Below, piece after piece: positions 33,761-46,655 of a stretch of 64,000 nt of DNA. Location of the stretch: contig CM059624.1 of the NCBI GenBank assembly GCA_030435675.1, forward strand, positions 16,020,769 to 16,084,768, in the 5' to 3' direction. Within the stretch, counting starts at the first letter, position 1. Each line of letters starts with the position of its first letter. The notes under the pieces are model-generated. The model did no database searches. It saw only the letters and a program-made list of their open reading frames with translations, and was not told the origin of the DNA. This DNA is from Steinernema hermaphroditum (taxonomy: Eukaryota > Nematoda > Chromadorea > Rhabditida > Steinernematidae). The position numbers were made by a program, and so were the translations under genes.

Positions 33761-36700
33761 CATATGTGTGTGCAACTTGGTGGTTTTCAGTTTATGAGCT
33801 CTATGAAAAAATTGGATTGTTACATTGAAAATTGTGTCTCTAAGTTCACAAAACTTTGTGCACAGTTGAAGCCAGTTAATTCCAATGATATACTATGAAT
33901 TATAGCATTTGTTTTTCATTCCGTCGGAGTAGTTTAGCGGGCTATCTTGTTTTGACATATGATTGGGCACATTCATATTCCGACCGCATGCTCCAAGGCC
34001 GTATCTTTCCAACTGACTGATTGCCAACCTTCCATAATATTCGAGAAGGGAGCCGAGTCCTGGAACTACAGTGACCGTAGACTAGCCATTCGAAAGCTGT
34101 ATGCGATGAGTGAAATGTGCGTAAGAAATCATGCGCCATTTTCAGAGTTCCAATCGAATAATTTCAATATAAGCAATGTTTTCGCCTCGTCAGTCGCATC
34201 GAATATAATAGTTTTTTTTTCGCGTGTTTACACTGTCAACAAGAAATCTGATGGGGACTATCGCGACAACTATGGAAGCCTCTAATCGGAAGGGACGGAA
34301 GGGGGGGGGCAGCGGCCGAGGAAGCAACGTTGTAGCGGGCATTGTACACTATCAAGTCCTACCGTTAAGGACGCATATAACGATAATCAGACGAAGAATT
34401 TATTATAGAATTTTCAGAAGAAGAATGAGCGGAAGATCGATCGAACCGCCGAAGAATGATTCAATGATCTTCGCAATAGTTCGGATGAAAATCCCAAATT
34501 AAGAAAGACAGAAGAGGAACTCAGCGAAAAGATCGCATATGCACTGAGTTTCTATTTACATTAAACTTTCATAAGTTATTTAAGATCTACGAGATCAGAG
34601 ACCTTTCTCCCCACCTTTCTTTGTGAATAACATCATTATACTGTGATGTGAGTTCTTGTTCTGTTTAATAAAAAACTCGAAAACAAAACTTGCCGGGATC
34701 AGAAGCTCATTCTCCTGTTTCTTAATTCAGTTTTGGCCTGCGTAGGTTAGTTTCTTGTTATTCATTCATCTGTTTTTGCTCTCATCCCCGTGTTGAGCTC
34801 AAACTTTGTATAGATGTTGTCCAATAAGAACATTTGCTTACGCTAACATATTAGTTGACCTAACACGTTGATTCTGATTCATCTTTTCATATCGGAAGCG
34901 AGAACTTTCAATAAACCTTCTAAAACCCTTTACGTATCATTACTGGATAAAGATTCTAAGCAAAGTCCCTTTTAACTTAATACGAAGCCGTGCAAAGGTA
35001 GCATAACTACGCTCGTCCGCAACTGGGAAACAAATGAAACGCGGTTGTTTAATGTTGTTTGTGATCGGTCTTGCTGATCGACTTCAGAATTTCGATATTT
35101 TTTAAAAGTGCAGTATCGCTTTTTTGCGTAGTGTCCAGTTCTAATGATGTCATACAGTCTGCTATCTTCAAGTTCAGTGTGAGGGTCTGAAAAATTATAA
35201 GTGCTCAAGAGTGGTGGGAACAGTTTCACGAAAATCGCATGCACGAAAAAAGTTCGAAATTAAGTAAACAAACAGTGCGACAGAAATTCGCACACTTGAA
35301 AATACTCCTACAACATCGGAAGAGGAAGGAATTTACGTCTTGTGGGGTTCTTGGTTCATAGCTTCTTGGTTCGTTCCTAATAAACGTTACAACGTTACTT
35401 GGGAGAGTATGAAGTCGCACGATGTCAAAAACGCTGTGTCCCCCTTTCCTTGTTTTTATGTTCACATTTATTATATAAACGCGTCTGCATACTAAAAGGG
35501 TACTAAAAGCTAAAATAGCCCTGCAGGTGGCAAGGCTGGCTTACAGGATTCTTTTTATTCCAGTCTATCAAGGTAAACAATTGGTGGTCTGTCGGTCTTG
35601 AAGGTATATCGGTATTGAACTAGTGTGTTGTAAGTGTCTGTGTGGCTCATTGCCAACGCGTTTCATTTGAATTCGGTCGGGGTCAATTCAACGCCGCCCC
35701 TGTTTTGTCTCGTGTGAGAAACCGATCTTTGAATACCGTAATTTCCTTTTTCTAATTCCATGAAAAAAAACTTCTCTTTTACAAAAATTGTCCTAGAGGT
35801 TCTCAGAAATTGGAACATAGCCAACCAGTTACGCTTCTTTTTTTCGTGCGAAATGTGCTTAGGGAGCATGTACCTCTTATGCCGATTTTATAACGGAGGA
35901 ACTTCTAATAAATCAAATTGTTCGGTCGATTATTTCGCCTGACTCGACTACGAACCCTACTCAGTACTCGCCCCATTCTATTATATAATATAATTTCGTT
36001 ATTCGCCTTGTTTTTTAGTGAATACTAGCTGTCGGTCGAAAAAGTGAACCTAATAGTGTTATGAATCAAAGTGATCTCTAACCGCCATCTAGTGATCGTA
36101 TATGCAATGCTAACCGAGAGATGTATTCCGAACCGAGAGTTCTCTTAATCTTGGATCCAGTAACAAGAATGAACTGTTTTTCCTTCGCCCTCGAATGAAC
36201 AATGAATTCAAATTATGATATTTTGGACTGAACATTCGTGTGTGGTATTATAAAAGTTTAATGATAACGTGTCTTGATTTGACGTATCTCTTGAGTCGAG
36301 CCATGCCGTGCTACAGCCTGCTCCGATTGCAAATTTCGGCATTTCCTAGTCGGAATCTCTGGTTTAACGATAATGCGCCTTTCTTTGACGTTTATCATTT
36401 TTGCTACATCATTTGAGTGCGTACTTCGCCGACCTCTCCACCTGGTTTACTGTGTATGCACTCATTATTCGTGGTCTTGTTTCTATTTACAACGTCATCG
36501 TGCAAATGCCACATATGCTCGCCGCCAACGCTGTCTTCTGCATAGTTTCAGTTTCAAGTTAATGTCCTTGCACAGTTGGTTTTCACCGGTTTTCATCATT
36601 CGAACCTTAGTTTTTATTGAATGAAATCTTTATGGTGATGGTGGTTAAAAGTTCAAAAAAAGTTTTACTCCCATTTTTCCGATTCTTTAAGACCTGCCGG

Positions 36701-38414
36701 TCCAGGCCAATTTCAGATCGTAAATGGCTTGTAGAATAGGCATTTTGAGAGCTTCGGGAATTCCATGGAATAGACGTTTCTACTGAGCATGGTGAACAGT
36801 TCCAAATAGTACTCGTATTATCCGATAAACAGTATCTTTGCGCTTTATAATTAGTACAACCACGGTCATAACATTCCTGATCGTATGGCAAGGAAATATG
36901 AACAATACATATTTGCAATATTACATAGGTGACCTTACGTAGACCTCAGTTTGACCTTGTCTCGATGATGTTCTTGATTATGATCGGTGGTTCCGTTACA
37001 AAAAACGATTCAACGTCAGCATAAGCATGTCAAAAAACTGTTAGCTTTCGTGCACTTTCCCAATAGTGATGTTCGCTATGATCTTCTGGCTTTGTCTTTG
37101 AAAATCTTTTCCATGGCACCAAAAAATATGTTTTGTGCTTCCGTACGCAAAGCGGTTTGAAGTGGACGTACAGACTGCTCACCAGAGGAAAGGAAACATT
37201 TCATTTTTGCATATAAGCAATATGCCGAATTCTGTCAACGATGTTCAATGCTCGTTCATTAACTGATAAATCTTACTTTGCTTGGCAGCTCGCGTTGATA
37301 AGATGTCCCAAGACGGGCACTTTGGTAAGAAATCTCTCAAATTATTCAGAAATTCAAACTGATCGGTTTCTTTTGGTTCTTTGCTCTTTTTTGGAACACC
37401 TAGTATATAGGGAACTGAGTTAATCGTAAAGGTGGGTGTGTTGCTCTTGGTGCGCTCTTTTGCCTAGATGTTTTTGTGCCAAAACGTAAATAACATTAGT
37501 CTCCGAAACTAAACTTATATTGCCTGATCTCGTTCACTCGGATGAGTTGTGTAAACCGGTCGTTTTCGGCCGTCGTTGTTGGCGCAATGATCGCCCCGGC
37601 TTTTGAAAGCCTCGAAACACCAAGGAGCCATAGTTCCAACGTCTTGCCAATAAGGTGATGGTTAAATTCTCTGTTTACGAGTGGCAAGGGTAGTATTACT
37701 TTAATTTCTGATTGTAAGTTACGAGTGTTGTTCAATGATCTCCGGCTCGTGTCAAAACAATCTACACAAAGAATTGTCCGCATTTTGGTCGTGATATACC
37801 GCATCGTTTCTTCAGCTTGTTTTTTGAGTTAAGGACCTCAAAAATAGCACTCAGTACCCTTACTTTATGCACTTACGGAAATTTGCGCGATTACTCATAT
37901 GACGAGAAGGTGTTTGCACGGTAATACAACCGATAGAACCTGCACTCATGGGACAAACCTCATACTTCACAGACATACATTTCCATCGGAAAATTATTCT
38001 TTAACGTGAGTGAATTAGTTGAATAAACTACGCTTCAATCTTGCTCACTCCTTGACTTACATGTAGTCTAGTCGAAAAATACATGTATACCTTGTGATGG
38101 TTTACTCTATGCATGCAGATACAAAGCTCTGCCCTTATGGTCGACGTTCGATGCCCTCCGATATCTGAATGCCGTTCTTATGATGTTGTTCGCATTTCGT
38201 TCCATTCATCACCGAACCGTTTCTTCTATGCTTCATTCAGTTCTTCGCTCAGAGCTCCACCTATCCGTGTGCGTATTTAAGGTTTATGTTTTCCTTGTGT
38301 AAATGTGCTTTTTCAAGACCTCTTGTTCTCTGATACTCGCTTGCCTTTCACAGCTCACTACGGTATTCTTTCAGATCCGGTGGCAATTTTCGTCGATTTT
38401 TCATCAACCAAAGG
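33761..38414. other. 4.6-kb intergenic region, no confident gene
   Basis: AT-rich with scattered short open frames lacking splice support. A minus-strand copy of the dispersed GC-rich family lies at about 37545-37670 (GTTGGCGCAATGATCGCC). A hydrophobic start at 36373 (MRLSLTFIIFATSF) could be a signal peptide, but no convincing gene follows. Confidence 0.4.
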
Positions 38415-39768
38415 ATGTCGAGCGTCTTTGAGTTCGATGGCACCAAAGCGGCGATTATCACCATTGCGGTAAGACAATCATATCTCTGCGATAGATGGAG
38501 GAATGCTTTTAGACTGGTGTGTTCGGACTGATAATCAATATTAACGTCGCCATAGCTGTCAAGAGATGTCGACAGTTTGGATACGCCTTTGGAATGCTGT
38601 GTCTATCGCAGACGATTTCTAACATAGCGAACTGTATTGTTTTTATCACCATGGCCGGCGGCATCACATTGATGTAGGTCGTTTTCTGAACTGGATTTTA
38701 TAAGCATAACATAGAATTGGGGATACTTCTATCGAGAGCGGTTTTTGGTGCTGTCATTATGGTTGGTGGCGTTAGCTTAATGCATTCTCTTCTCCGGTAT
38801 AATCAACAGGCATAGACATATCAAAGACCTCACGACTAAACAAGATTTCCATTTCGTGATTTGGAAAAACAGCCATTTTTGTGGTTTTTCGAAAGTGGCT
38901 GGAGCTGCTTTCGTTCAATCGGACATAAACATCTTAAACGAACCCCTATACATTTCGATTTTTAGAAACCCCGACTGGCACTACACCTACGCAGGACGAC
39001 GCCTTGGCCAGCTGCTTATATTCTTCTGGGAAGCTTCAATCTTCAGCCACCTGTTCATCTCAGCCAATCGAGCGGTAGCCGTCATCTTCCCCACAAGATA
39101 CAACCGAATTTTTGGGGACAAGAGACTTACTAAGGTCATCGTCGGAATTATCTGGCTCATTTCAACGCTCCAAGCATCTCCTTATACTTTTCGTATGTTT
39201 CCTTATGCTGATCTTGTAAAAAGTACCGCGTTTAGCCATATGCTCCCAGCAATTTGATCCAGTCAGCTTCACGCTGTCATATGCGGAAGGATGGTGCGGT
39301 GAAATGACAGAACATTACGGCGATCTGACCGTATCTCTTATCATCGTTTCGCTTATCTCCTTTTTGGACATCACCTCCTTTGTTCGCCTGTATCAACTTC
39401 GAAAGGCGCACTCGAATAGCAGGACAAGATCTAAGGAGATTAGGCTGTTCTTCCAGGTAGACATAATATAAGGATTCCCTTCTAGAACGTCGGTTTAGGC
39501 CTGCGTCCAAAGCATCATACTAATGTTCTGTGAGTGCTCGTTCTTCTACCTCAGCTACATGTATGACAACGCTTGGTACGCGTTCGCTTCGACCACTTTC
39601 ATCTGGGTCTTCACGCACGCCATCGACGGCGCCGTTGTCATCGTCTTCAGCAGCGAGATTCGACGAATCATTCTAAGGAGGAATCCCGAAAATTCGATCA
39701 CCAAGGTTCAGCCGTCAGTGACGCACACTGCCGCTACAACGCTGAGAAGGACAAATACAAGTTCGTGA
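38415..39768 (+). CDS. Srx-like 7TM chemoreceptor F (last intron lost)
   Basis: Exons 38415-38468, 38513-38673, 38966-39192, 39236-39456, 39499-39768; 933 nt, 310 residues. Start MSSVFEFDGTKAAIITIA; GVFGLIININVAIAV; YAFGMLCLSQT; NPDWHYTYAGRRLGQLL; TM3 ends LFISANRAVAVIF; IRLFFQACVQS; then HAIDGAVVIVFSSEIRR reads straight through where E, G and H have an intron. AATAAA at 39831-39836 lies 63 bp past the stop. Very similar to G, so a recent duplicate. Chemosensory GPCR by family. Confidence 0.86.
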
Positions 39769-39861
39769 TGGATATCGGTTGTAATGCTCTATTCTTCTGT
39801 TCCAACTAACGCATGTATTATAACATTGATAATAAACAATGACTGATGATAGTGATAACAA

Positions 39862-39980
39862 TTGGATGGATTTGTTTTCGTGGAGCTTTTTGGGAATCCT
39901 TGCAATACGCCTACCTGGAAAGAGAGCCTAATCTCCTTAAAACTTGTCATGCTATTCGAGTGGGTCCTTCTAAGTTGGTA
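39862..39980 (-). pseudogene. Inverted fragment of receptor F exon 4/intron 4
   Basis: The reverse complement reads CACTCGAATAGCATGACAAG then AAGGAGATTAGGCT and TTCCAG before GTAGG, matching the end of exon 4 (39393-39456). Similarity continues into the adjoining intron (AAGGATTCCC). It lies about 100 bp past the F stop, tail-to-tail with its parent, so a copied genomic piece, not a processed RNA. Confidence 0.7.
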
Positions 39981-42900
39981 GGTCTTACATCTTACATGGC
40001 GAGTTCACTCACTCTACTATCTACGGAAATCGACTTTCCGCCTCTTCGGATACTTCTGTACATACTCCGAAGGGACCGCTGATCGCTGTGCTTCGATACC
40101 GTCTCTAGCCAAAGTTAGAAGAAAATCAACGTCAGCGGTACGATTTTGTGTCTCTTATGCTATTTTATTGCAATGAGAATCTGAATAAAACCTAGTTAAA
40201 ACATTCTACATGGCGTATCACAGCCGGATCTGAACAGAAGCGTTGCACAAGTGGGATCCTCTTCCTCACATCGCACATTCTGCACAATACATTCTGCCTT
40301 CTGAAAAATCTCTTGCAAAAAAGATAACCTGGAAACGACCTTTTCTTTTGTGACGCGAGGGAAATCTCGTAAAAACTCGTACATAACTAGACCGATCTTT
40401 AATATCTGGTTTTTGCAGATCTTTGTTTTTTGAGCATTTGCCTCGAGCTTTGACGGTCTTTGAGCATGTTGTCCTCGTATGCTAAATGTGCCTATTGTAT
40501 CAAAATGCTCATACCATTGCAATGAGGACCTCTATAAAAGTTTTGATAACAGAGATTCAATTTCGGGATGCAGTGTTGGCAGTGATGGGTTTCGAAATCG
40601 AGACCGGGCGAGACCCATCACTGATTGTTGGATTATAAAAGCAGCACTTGTGATAGTGGATATGGCCATCATTAAATGAGAGCAACTCGTCCGCAAATCA
40701 TACCTGCCTTGAAGACAGCTATGACTTCCCACCTTTTTCTGAACTTTGCTTCAGCAACAAGTGAACATCGAGATTCGACTTCACCTGCACTTCCGGCAGC
40801 ACCTGCCCTTATCGTCCACTTTCGAACTCATTCTTTTAGTAACCTCTTGAATCAATGGTAGTATACCGATATACGATAAGAATACAGTTATATTGAATTA
40901 TAAAAGGCTACCTTAAGTTGACTTTTCATGTTTTAATTATTGTATTTTACGAAACATTTTGTACGTTGTTTCGATTCTTACTATCACGGTTCTTTCACGA
41001 AGGACACGTGACAGTTTTCTGCGCACGAAATATCAGAATTCGATGTCACCCATGGCGTGTATCACGCATATAATGCGAACTATGGCTTGCTATGGCTAGT
41101 TGTTGTCTATAATACATGTGTATCTGGTGTTTCTGGCGATGGAGTTTAGTGCTGCTTTCTAGTGTTAACGTATTTGCGTGTTATTCTTTGGCTACTATGT
41201 TTTCTTACGTGACTATATATCTAGTACACACAGTGACTATATATCTGTCAGTAGAATTTTAGCGTTGCTGTGTAACACACGTTTCTTAAAAGCGAAGAAG
41301 ATTGAAAGCCACTACGAAAAGCGCTATCTTCTTGGCACTTCTGTTATTTTGTTGCTGAACTGCTCGACTACTAGGAGATACCTTGAGAATTTTCAAAATA
41401 TGCGCTTCCTCATAATATTGCATTTTATTACGATTATTACATTTTAAACGGATAATCGTATGCATGACATTTATGGTATACAACATAAGAACTTTATAGT
41501 TTTTCTGAAGTATCCAAGGAATGAGGTCTTCTTCTGGCTTCGGTGCATCAGAGTAGAACACGGCGATCCCATAATAAATATGGAGTTGCTCCTAGGCTGC
41601 AACATTCCCGAATACTTAGAACCGCAACGTAGTGGAATGAATTTTATGAGTAAGCAGCCTTAAGCTCGAACGGACTAGTTTCTTAGAAGCGAGAAAGATT
41701 GGAAGTCACTAAGAAAAGCGCTATTTTCTCATACAGGTCACCTACAAACAGGGATCTGTTGTTTTCAAATGTAGTTACTTTGAGAGCTTAATATGGGTGG
41801 AATTATCGGAAAGATGGAATTATTAGGTGGAATATCCGAAAACCGAGTTATGAGGTAGACAAGCAGTCGGAGCGTCATCGGATGGTGACGCTACAAATAG
41901 CGTCTATTTCGGCACATGTGGGTGCTTTGCAGCTGATTTTCAGTTGTGGAACACAGTTTTTCGAAGAAACCGTCCTTTTGGAACTTTGGTGCTGGTCACT
42001 TTGACGCGTTGTTTTTCCGTGGGACGTGGGAATTGCCTTACATTGCAGATCGTATATCTTACCACACCTTCGCCTCTAAGGTCGGCACTTATGTTTTACT
42101 TTTTCGGATTGTTTTTTTTTTCGATATGAAACTCTCTCATGCACGAAAGTTAGACATTATAAACTACGCCTTGCTGTAAGATCACCTCCCACTTTCCTAG
42201 ACAGCTGATCTGGGAAAAATTCAGTTTTCAGTCTCTCTTCACTCCCCATATTTTGTTGCACTGCTGCGTTTTGATCACATTGGAAGAGTTCTCTTCTCTT
42301 AGTTCATCCGTGCTGGACTCCTGTTCTCCAAAGATCACACATTGGCTTCCTCTGATTACTGAATGTTCTTCCATTTTGTCGCTGTATTGTTTTGGAAAAG
42401 CATAGAGCAATAGTCGCGCGCAGCAAAAGTCTGACGTCATGCCTATGGGCACAATACATACGGTGAATTTTGATTCTATCTTCCATGTTTTGCAGTCCGA
42501 AAAGTGCATTCTGAGGATGTTCGCAAGGACTGTGCCCATTTAGCATTTGGTGTCTGATTGTTTTTTTATGTGCCTTAGCAGTCGACCTTCGAGCTCCTCC
42601 CTATAAAAATTGCACAAAAGGACGCATATTGTTTGCAAAGAAATGGCTTTGTATTACGATTAGGAGTGTGTGTGAGTGTTGGGTTGGGCGCGGTGCAACA
42701 CTTTAGAGGCCTGGTCACACGGGTGTGCTAGAGCGATTCTGTGCTCGTCAGCGCTCTCTTAAGCCATCATGAACAGACTCTTTGTGTCTCAAATCTAGTC
42801 TTCTGTCTCCGTTTTTGATAGCATCATTCGCGCTTCATCTGAACATTGGTTACAGACTCCATTCCCATACTATTCACCTTACTGTACTAAGTATCGGTAC

Positions 42901-43011
42901 AGGACACATCACTTACATATACCTGCCCTGACGTCGAGAATTGTACCTATTTCAATCCTACATACCACTGGAGAAACTGATACTCTAAATTTGAATCCGG
43001 AGCGATTAATC
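39981..43011. other. Intergenic, no confident gene; small repeats
   Basis: An 11-bp perfect inverted repeat CAGTGATGGGT/ACCCATCACTG at 40580-40590 and 40613-40623. Direct repeats of about 52 bp at 41281-41332 and 41678-41728 flank a 345-bp AT-rich spacer. GTGACTATATATCT is repeated near 41209 and 41233. No gene model. Confidence 0.45.
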
Positions 43012-44281
43012 ATGATAGAATTCGACGCTACCAAAGCGGCAATCATTACAATTGTGGTAAGGTGCTCGTTCCAGTCAATTACTATTAAATGAATGATTTT
43101 AGACGGGATTGATCGGCCTGATAATTAACATCAATGTCGCCCGAGCAGTCAAGAAATGCAGCCAGTTTGGATACGCATTTGGGATGCTATGTCTATCGCA
43201 GACCATTTCCAATATTGGAAATTGTTTGGTCTTTATCTTTATGGCTGGCGGAATCACATTGATGTAAGTCACTTCTTAAGCCGTAGTCTAAGAAATATCT
43301 GAGGCTGCTATAAAGAAAAACAAGCAAAGAAACAAACATTGTTCACCCTTTTCAAAAGGTTTGAGAAGTGGTTTCAGGAAGAAGTGCTCTGTTCTTTAAA
43401 TATCACCCACATAAGTGCTTTCTAGTAACCCTGACTGGCACTACACCTACGCAGGACGACGCCTTGGCCAACTGCTCATATTCTTCTGGGAAGCGTCAAT
43501 CGTCAGCCACTTGTTCATCTCAGCCAATCGAGCAGTGGCTGTCAACTTTCCTACGAGATATAACCGAATTTTCGGGGATAAAACACTTACGCGAATCATA
43601 GTCGCAACCGTTTGGCTGATCTCTTTCCTTCAAGCTTTTCCTTACACATTTCGTAAGATCCCTACATTTAAGCTGTTTGCTAAAGTCAAGCGTTTAGCTG
43701 TTTGCTCGCAGCAGTTCGATCCGACAAGTTTCACGTTGTCGTACGCTGATGGATGGTGCGGCGAACTAACCCAAAAGTACGGTGATCTGGCAGTATCGAT
43801 CGTCATCATATCGTTGATCTCCTTCCTGGATATTACGTCCTTTATGAGACTGTGTCAACTCAGAAAGGCTCATTCGAATAATAGAGCTAGTTCGAAGGAG
43901 ATTCGACTCTTTTTTCAGGTAAACATTATCGATGCTCCTATGCTAAACGTGTGTTTAGGCATGCGTCCAAAGCCTCGTTCTAATGTTCTGCGAATGCTCA
44001 TTCTTCTACCTAAGTTATTTAAATGACGCCCCCTGGTATGCCTTTGCTTCAACCACGTTTATTTGGGTATTTACGCACGGAGCTGATGGGTAGGCCGATC
44101 CTTCTAGAAACGCAATAACAAGCGATGTTTCAGAGTTGTTGTGATCGTGTTCAGCAAAGAGATACGACGCTTAATTCGTTTCAAACCGGAACTGTCATCA
44201 CTTGTCACGCCATCAGGCATTCCCACTACAAGGACGACTTTCAGGACGAGGACGACAACCCTGAGTTCCAATGGTGTTTGA
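43012..44281 (+). CDS. Srx-like 7TM chemoreceptor G
   Basis: Exons 43012-43056, 43103-43263, 43426-43652, 43698-43918, 43959-44089, 44134-44281; 933 nt, 310 residues. Start MIEFDATKAAIITIV; GLIGLIININ; YAFGMLCLSQT; NPDWHYTYAGRRLGQLL; TM3 ends LFISANRAVAVNF; CSQQFDPTSFTLSY; IRLFFQACVQSLVLMFCE; VVVIVFSKEIRR; Thr/Arg-rich tail. AATAAA at 44312-44317 lies about 30 bp past the stop. It retains the intron that F has lost and is otherwise its closest relative. Chemosensory GPCR by family. Confidence 0.87.
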
Positions 44282-46655
44282 AATGACGGGAACAGAAACT
44301 CATTTCTGAGTAATAAATGATGTATACAATGATTTCTGGCTTATGTGCTCATCGTACTCATGACAGTGTCCAAGCTGACGATGACAGATGTTGTATGTCT
44401 CGAACAACAGATTTGCACCCAACATTCCCTGCTTTTAAGACAATAAGTTGGATTAAGTAGTATTAAATACTACGAACCCCGACGCAATAATTGTTAGTGC
44501 GTTTAAAGCCAACGGTGTTGCGGACTTCTATTTTGCAAACATAGATGCTGAGATATGAGAATCGGGTTGATAATCGACCCTACGCAGAATACGGGATCGG
44601 ACATGTGTCCGTATGTTTCGTGGACACGAGAACGGTCGCATTCGATCATTCGAGGAGCGGTCGCTTTCGGACAGTAGACAAAACATCACGAATAGATATT
44701 CCTTCTTTGGCGCAAGGCACGACGTCGGATTCGAACATAGCTGTCGCATCAGTGTGAAGCGACGAAGAGGCTGACAGTGCAGATTTTGGAGTTGGAGTGG
44801 AAATTTGGCTTGCGAGGCGTTGGTGGTTGGGCGTTGCTGACAGTCTTCTAGTCGAATTTATTTGGTATGCATGCTGCAAACAAGTTCAAATAACATCTTT
44901 GAACAGTGACGTGGAACATGTGGTCAAAGTCCAGATGCACCTAACCCAAACACCGTCCTGTCTGCTCAACAAATACAATTGCAATTTCACAGGAAAACTA
45001 GGTGCAGCTGGGGAATTGAACACGTTGTTTTAAAGGTTATAACTGAGCAAGTGATCATTCTGGGTATGTTCAGCCTTGACCAGCAAGCTCGCTTAGTTAT
45101 ATTTCTTCCAATTCTCGCACATCTTCGCATAACTTCCACCGTTACCAAGCGCGATAAACGAACATGACTCATTATGCTCGTTTTATCACGAGTTATCGGC
45201 TTTCTTCATAACATCCCCTATATACATATAAATGGAACCGACGGGTCCGTTGGTCTGTTTGTGTGTGTGTATGTGTGTGTGTGTGTTTTTCCGTGAGCAC
45301 GGGGAAAACACCCACACAAAATAAGGAACCCGAGGGGAACCGAACCCGACACCGCCCGCTTACAAACAGAGAACGTTCGCAATGAGCCACACAGACAGTT
45401 GAGATGGTATTGCTTTACTTCCACCATATCTCTGGGGACGCAAGGCTTTGCGTTTCTTTACAGTTTTTGTGCCTTTTTGCGTATTTTTTAGCTTTGCAGT
45501 TTTTTGGACAACTTCAGTCATTTGCATGAGCACCAATCTTGCCGCCCGCAGGGCTACGGGCTAATTGGCTTTTAGTACCTGGAGGGCGCGAATTCGTTAC
45601 CAAGCGCAATAAACGAATATGACTCATTATGCTCGTTTTACCACGAGTTATCGGCTTTCTTCATAACATAATTATAAACATTACAAAGCACAAAACGCTT
45701 TATATGATTGCTCCTATAATGTGAACGCCTACATTAATAGATTCAAAACTATAGAAAAACACACGTTTGTAAGGTAGAGGAGCATAGATATGTTCCTGAT
45801 TTATATCCTATTCCATTGATATTCCATCGATTCGCTGCGTCTCTGAAATGGTAGACTCGGGATGGTGATGCCGCAGTCGGCTAAAACGATGTATTTGTTT
45901 CGAGAAGAAACAACACATGTGTATTACAATGAAGGAAACAAGGAATTTGGAGTCCTTAGAACGACAAGGGCGTTTACGAAAAAAGCCTTTATGTCCAGTT
46001 TTTTTACATTCTTAGCTGTCTTCAACGACCGGCCACAATCATGACTGTCTCTAGTCGTGATTGTGGCCTGCTGGCTCGGTTGCCTTCGGGCCAAGCCGGA
46101 GCGTTCTGGTGGATCCTGCCACGACATCCCTGATCGTCCCGATTTTTTACCATCATCTCTGAACACATGGTATCAATAGAATTTCAATAGAATTTAGACT
46201 CATGTGTTGAACGCGCATAGAGTCGCCTACGCAGGACATTCCGATGAAGACTACAGCAAGATTAAATTAGCCAGCCATGTCTAGCAGAGCCATTCTCGCT
46301 CTTTCTCAGTTTCCCATCTGAAATTGCATTTATTATCTTGCAAGTAAACGCGCCCACATATTTCCTAGTGAGTCTCACATAGTTCTCTTTCCATTGGCTG
46401 TGACATACTCATGTGAATGTTATTACGACATCGTGACCTTTAGACAGGGTTCCCCATGAGGGTGATGTCCTTTGTTTATTCAAAGATTATCGTTCTGGAC
46501 GTAGTTCTTTTATACTCACTAGACGTCCGGTAGACTTCGTGTAATCACGACCTATTCACGTAAACCATTGATCATTGACATATGTATCTTATCCTACATT
46601 TTTATTCTTCTTTGTCTAATCGAGACAAGAACCTATTCATTCAGGTCCAGGACCC
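44282..46655. other. Intergenic, repeat-rich, no confident gene
   Basis: A copy of the dispersed GC-rich family lies at about 44700-44850. A TG microsatellite is at about 45257-45287, and a minus-strand tRNA-like module at about 45315-45400 (reverse complement has TGGCTCATTGCG and GGTTCGGTTCC). 75-bp direct repeats are at 45140-45214 and 45595-45669. A 16-bp hairpin (15 of 16 paired) is at 46031-46068 (GGCCACAATCATGACT). Confidence 0.5.
45140..45669. repeat. Segment bounded by 75-bp direct repeats
   Basis: 45140-45214 and 45595-45669 are about 95% identical (CGTTACCAAGCG to CTTCATAACAT). The interval holds the TG microsatellite and tRNA-like module. Each repeat contains partly palindromic GATAAACGA and TCGTTTTATC. 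Could be tandem duplication or two MITE relics. Confidence 0.65.

Noticed and set aside
36373..36624. Secreted peptide gene starting MRLSLTFIIFATSF
   Set aside because: The hydrophobic start is suggestive, but neither the unspliced nor the possible spliced continuation looks coding.
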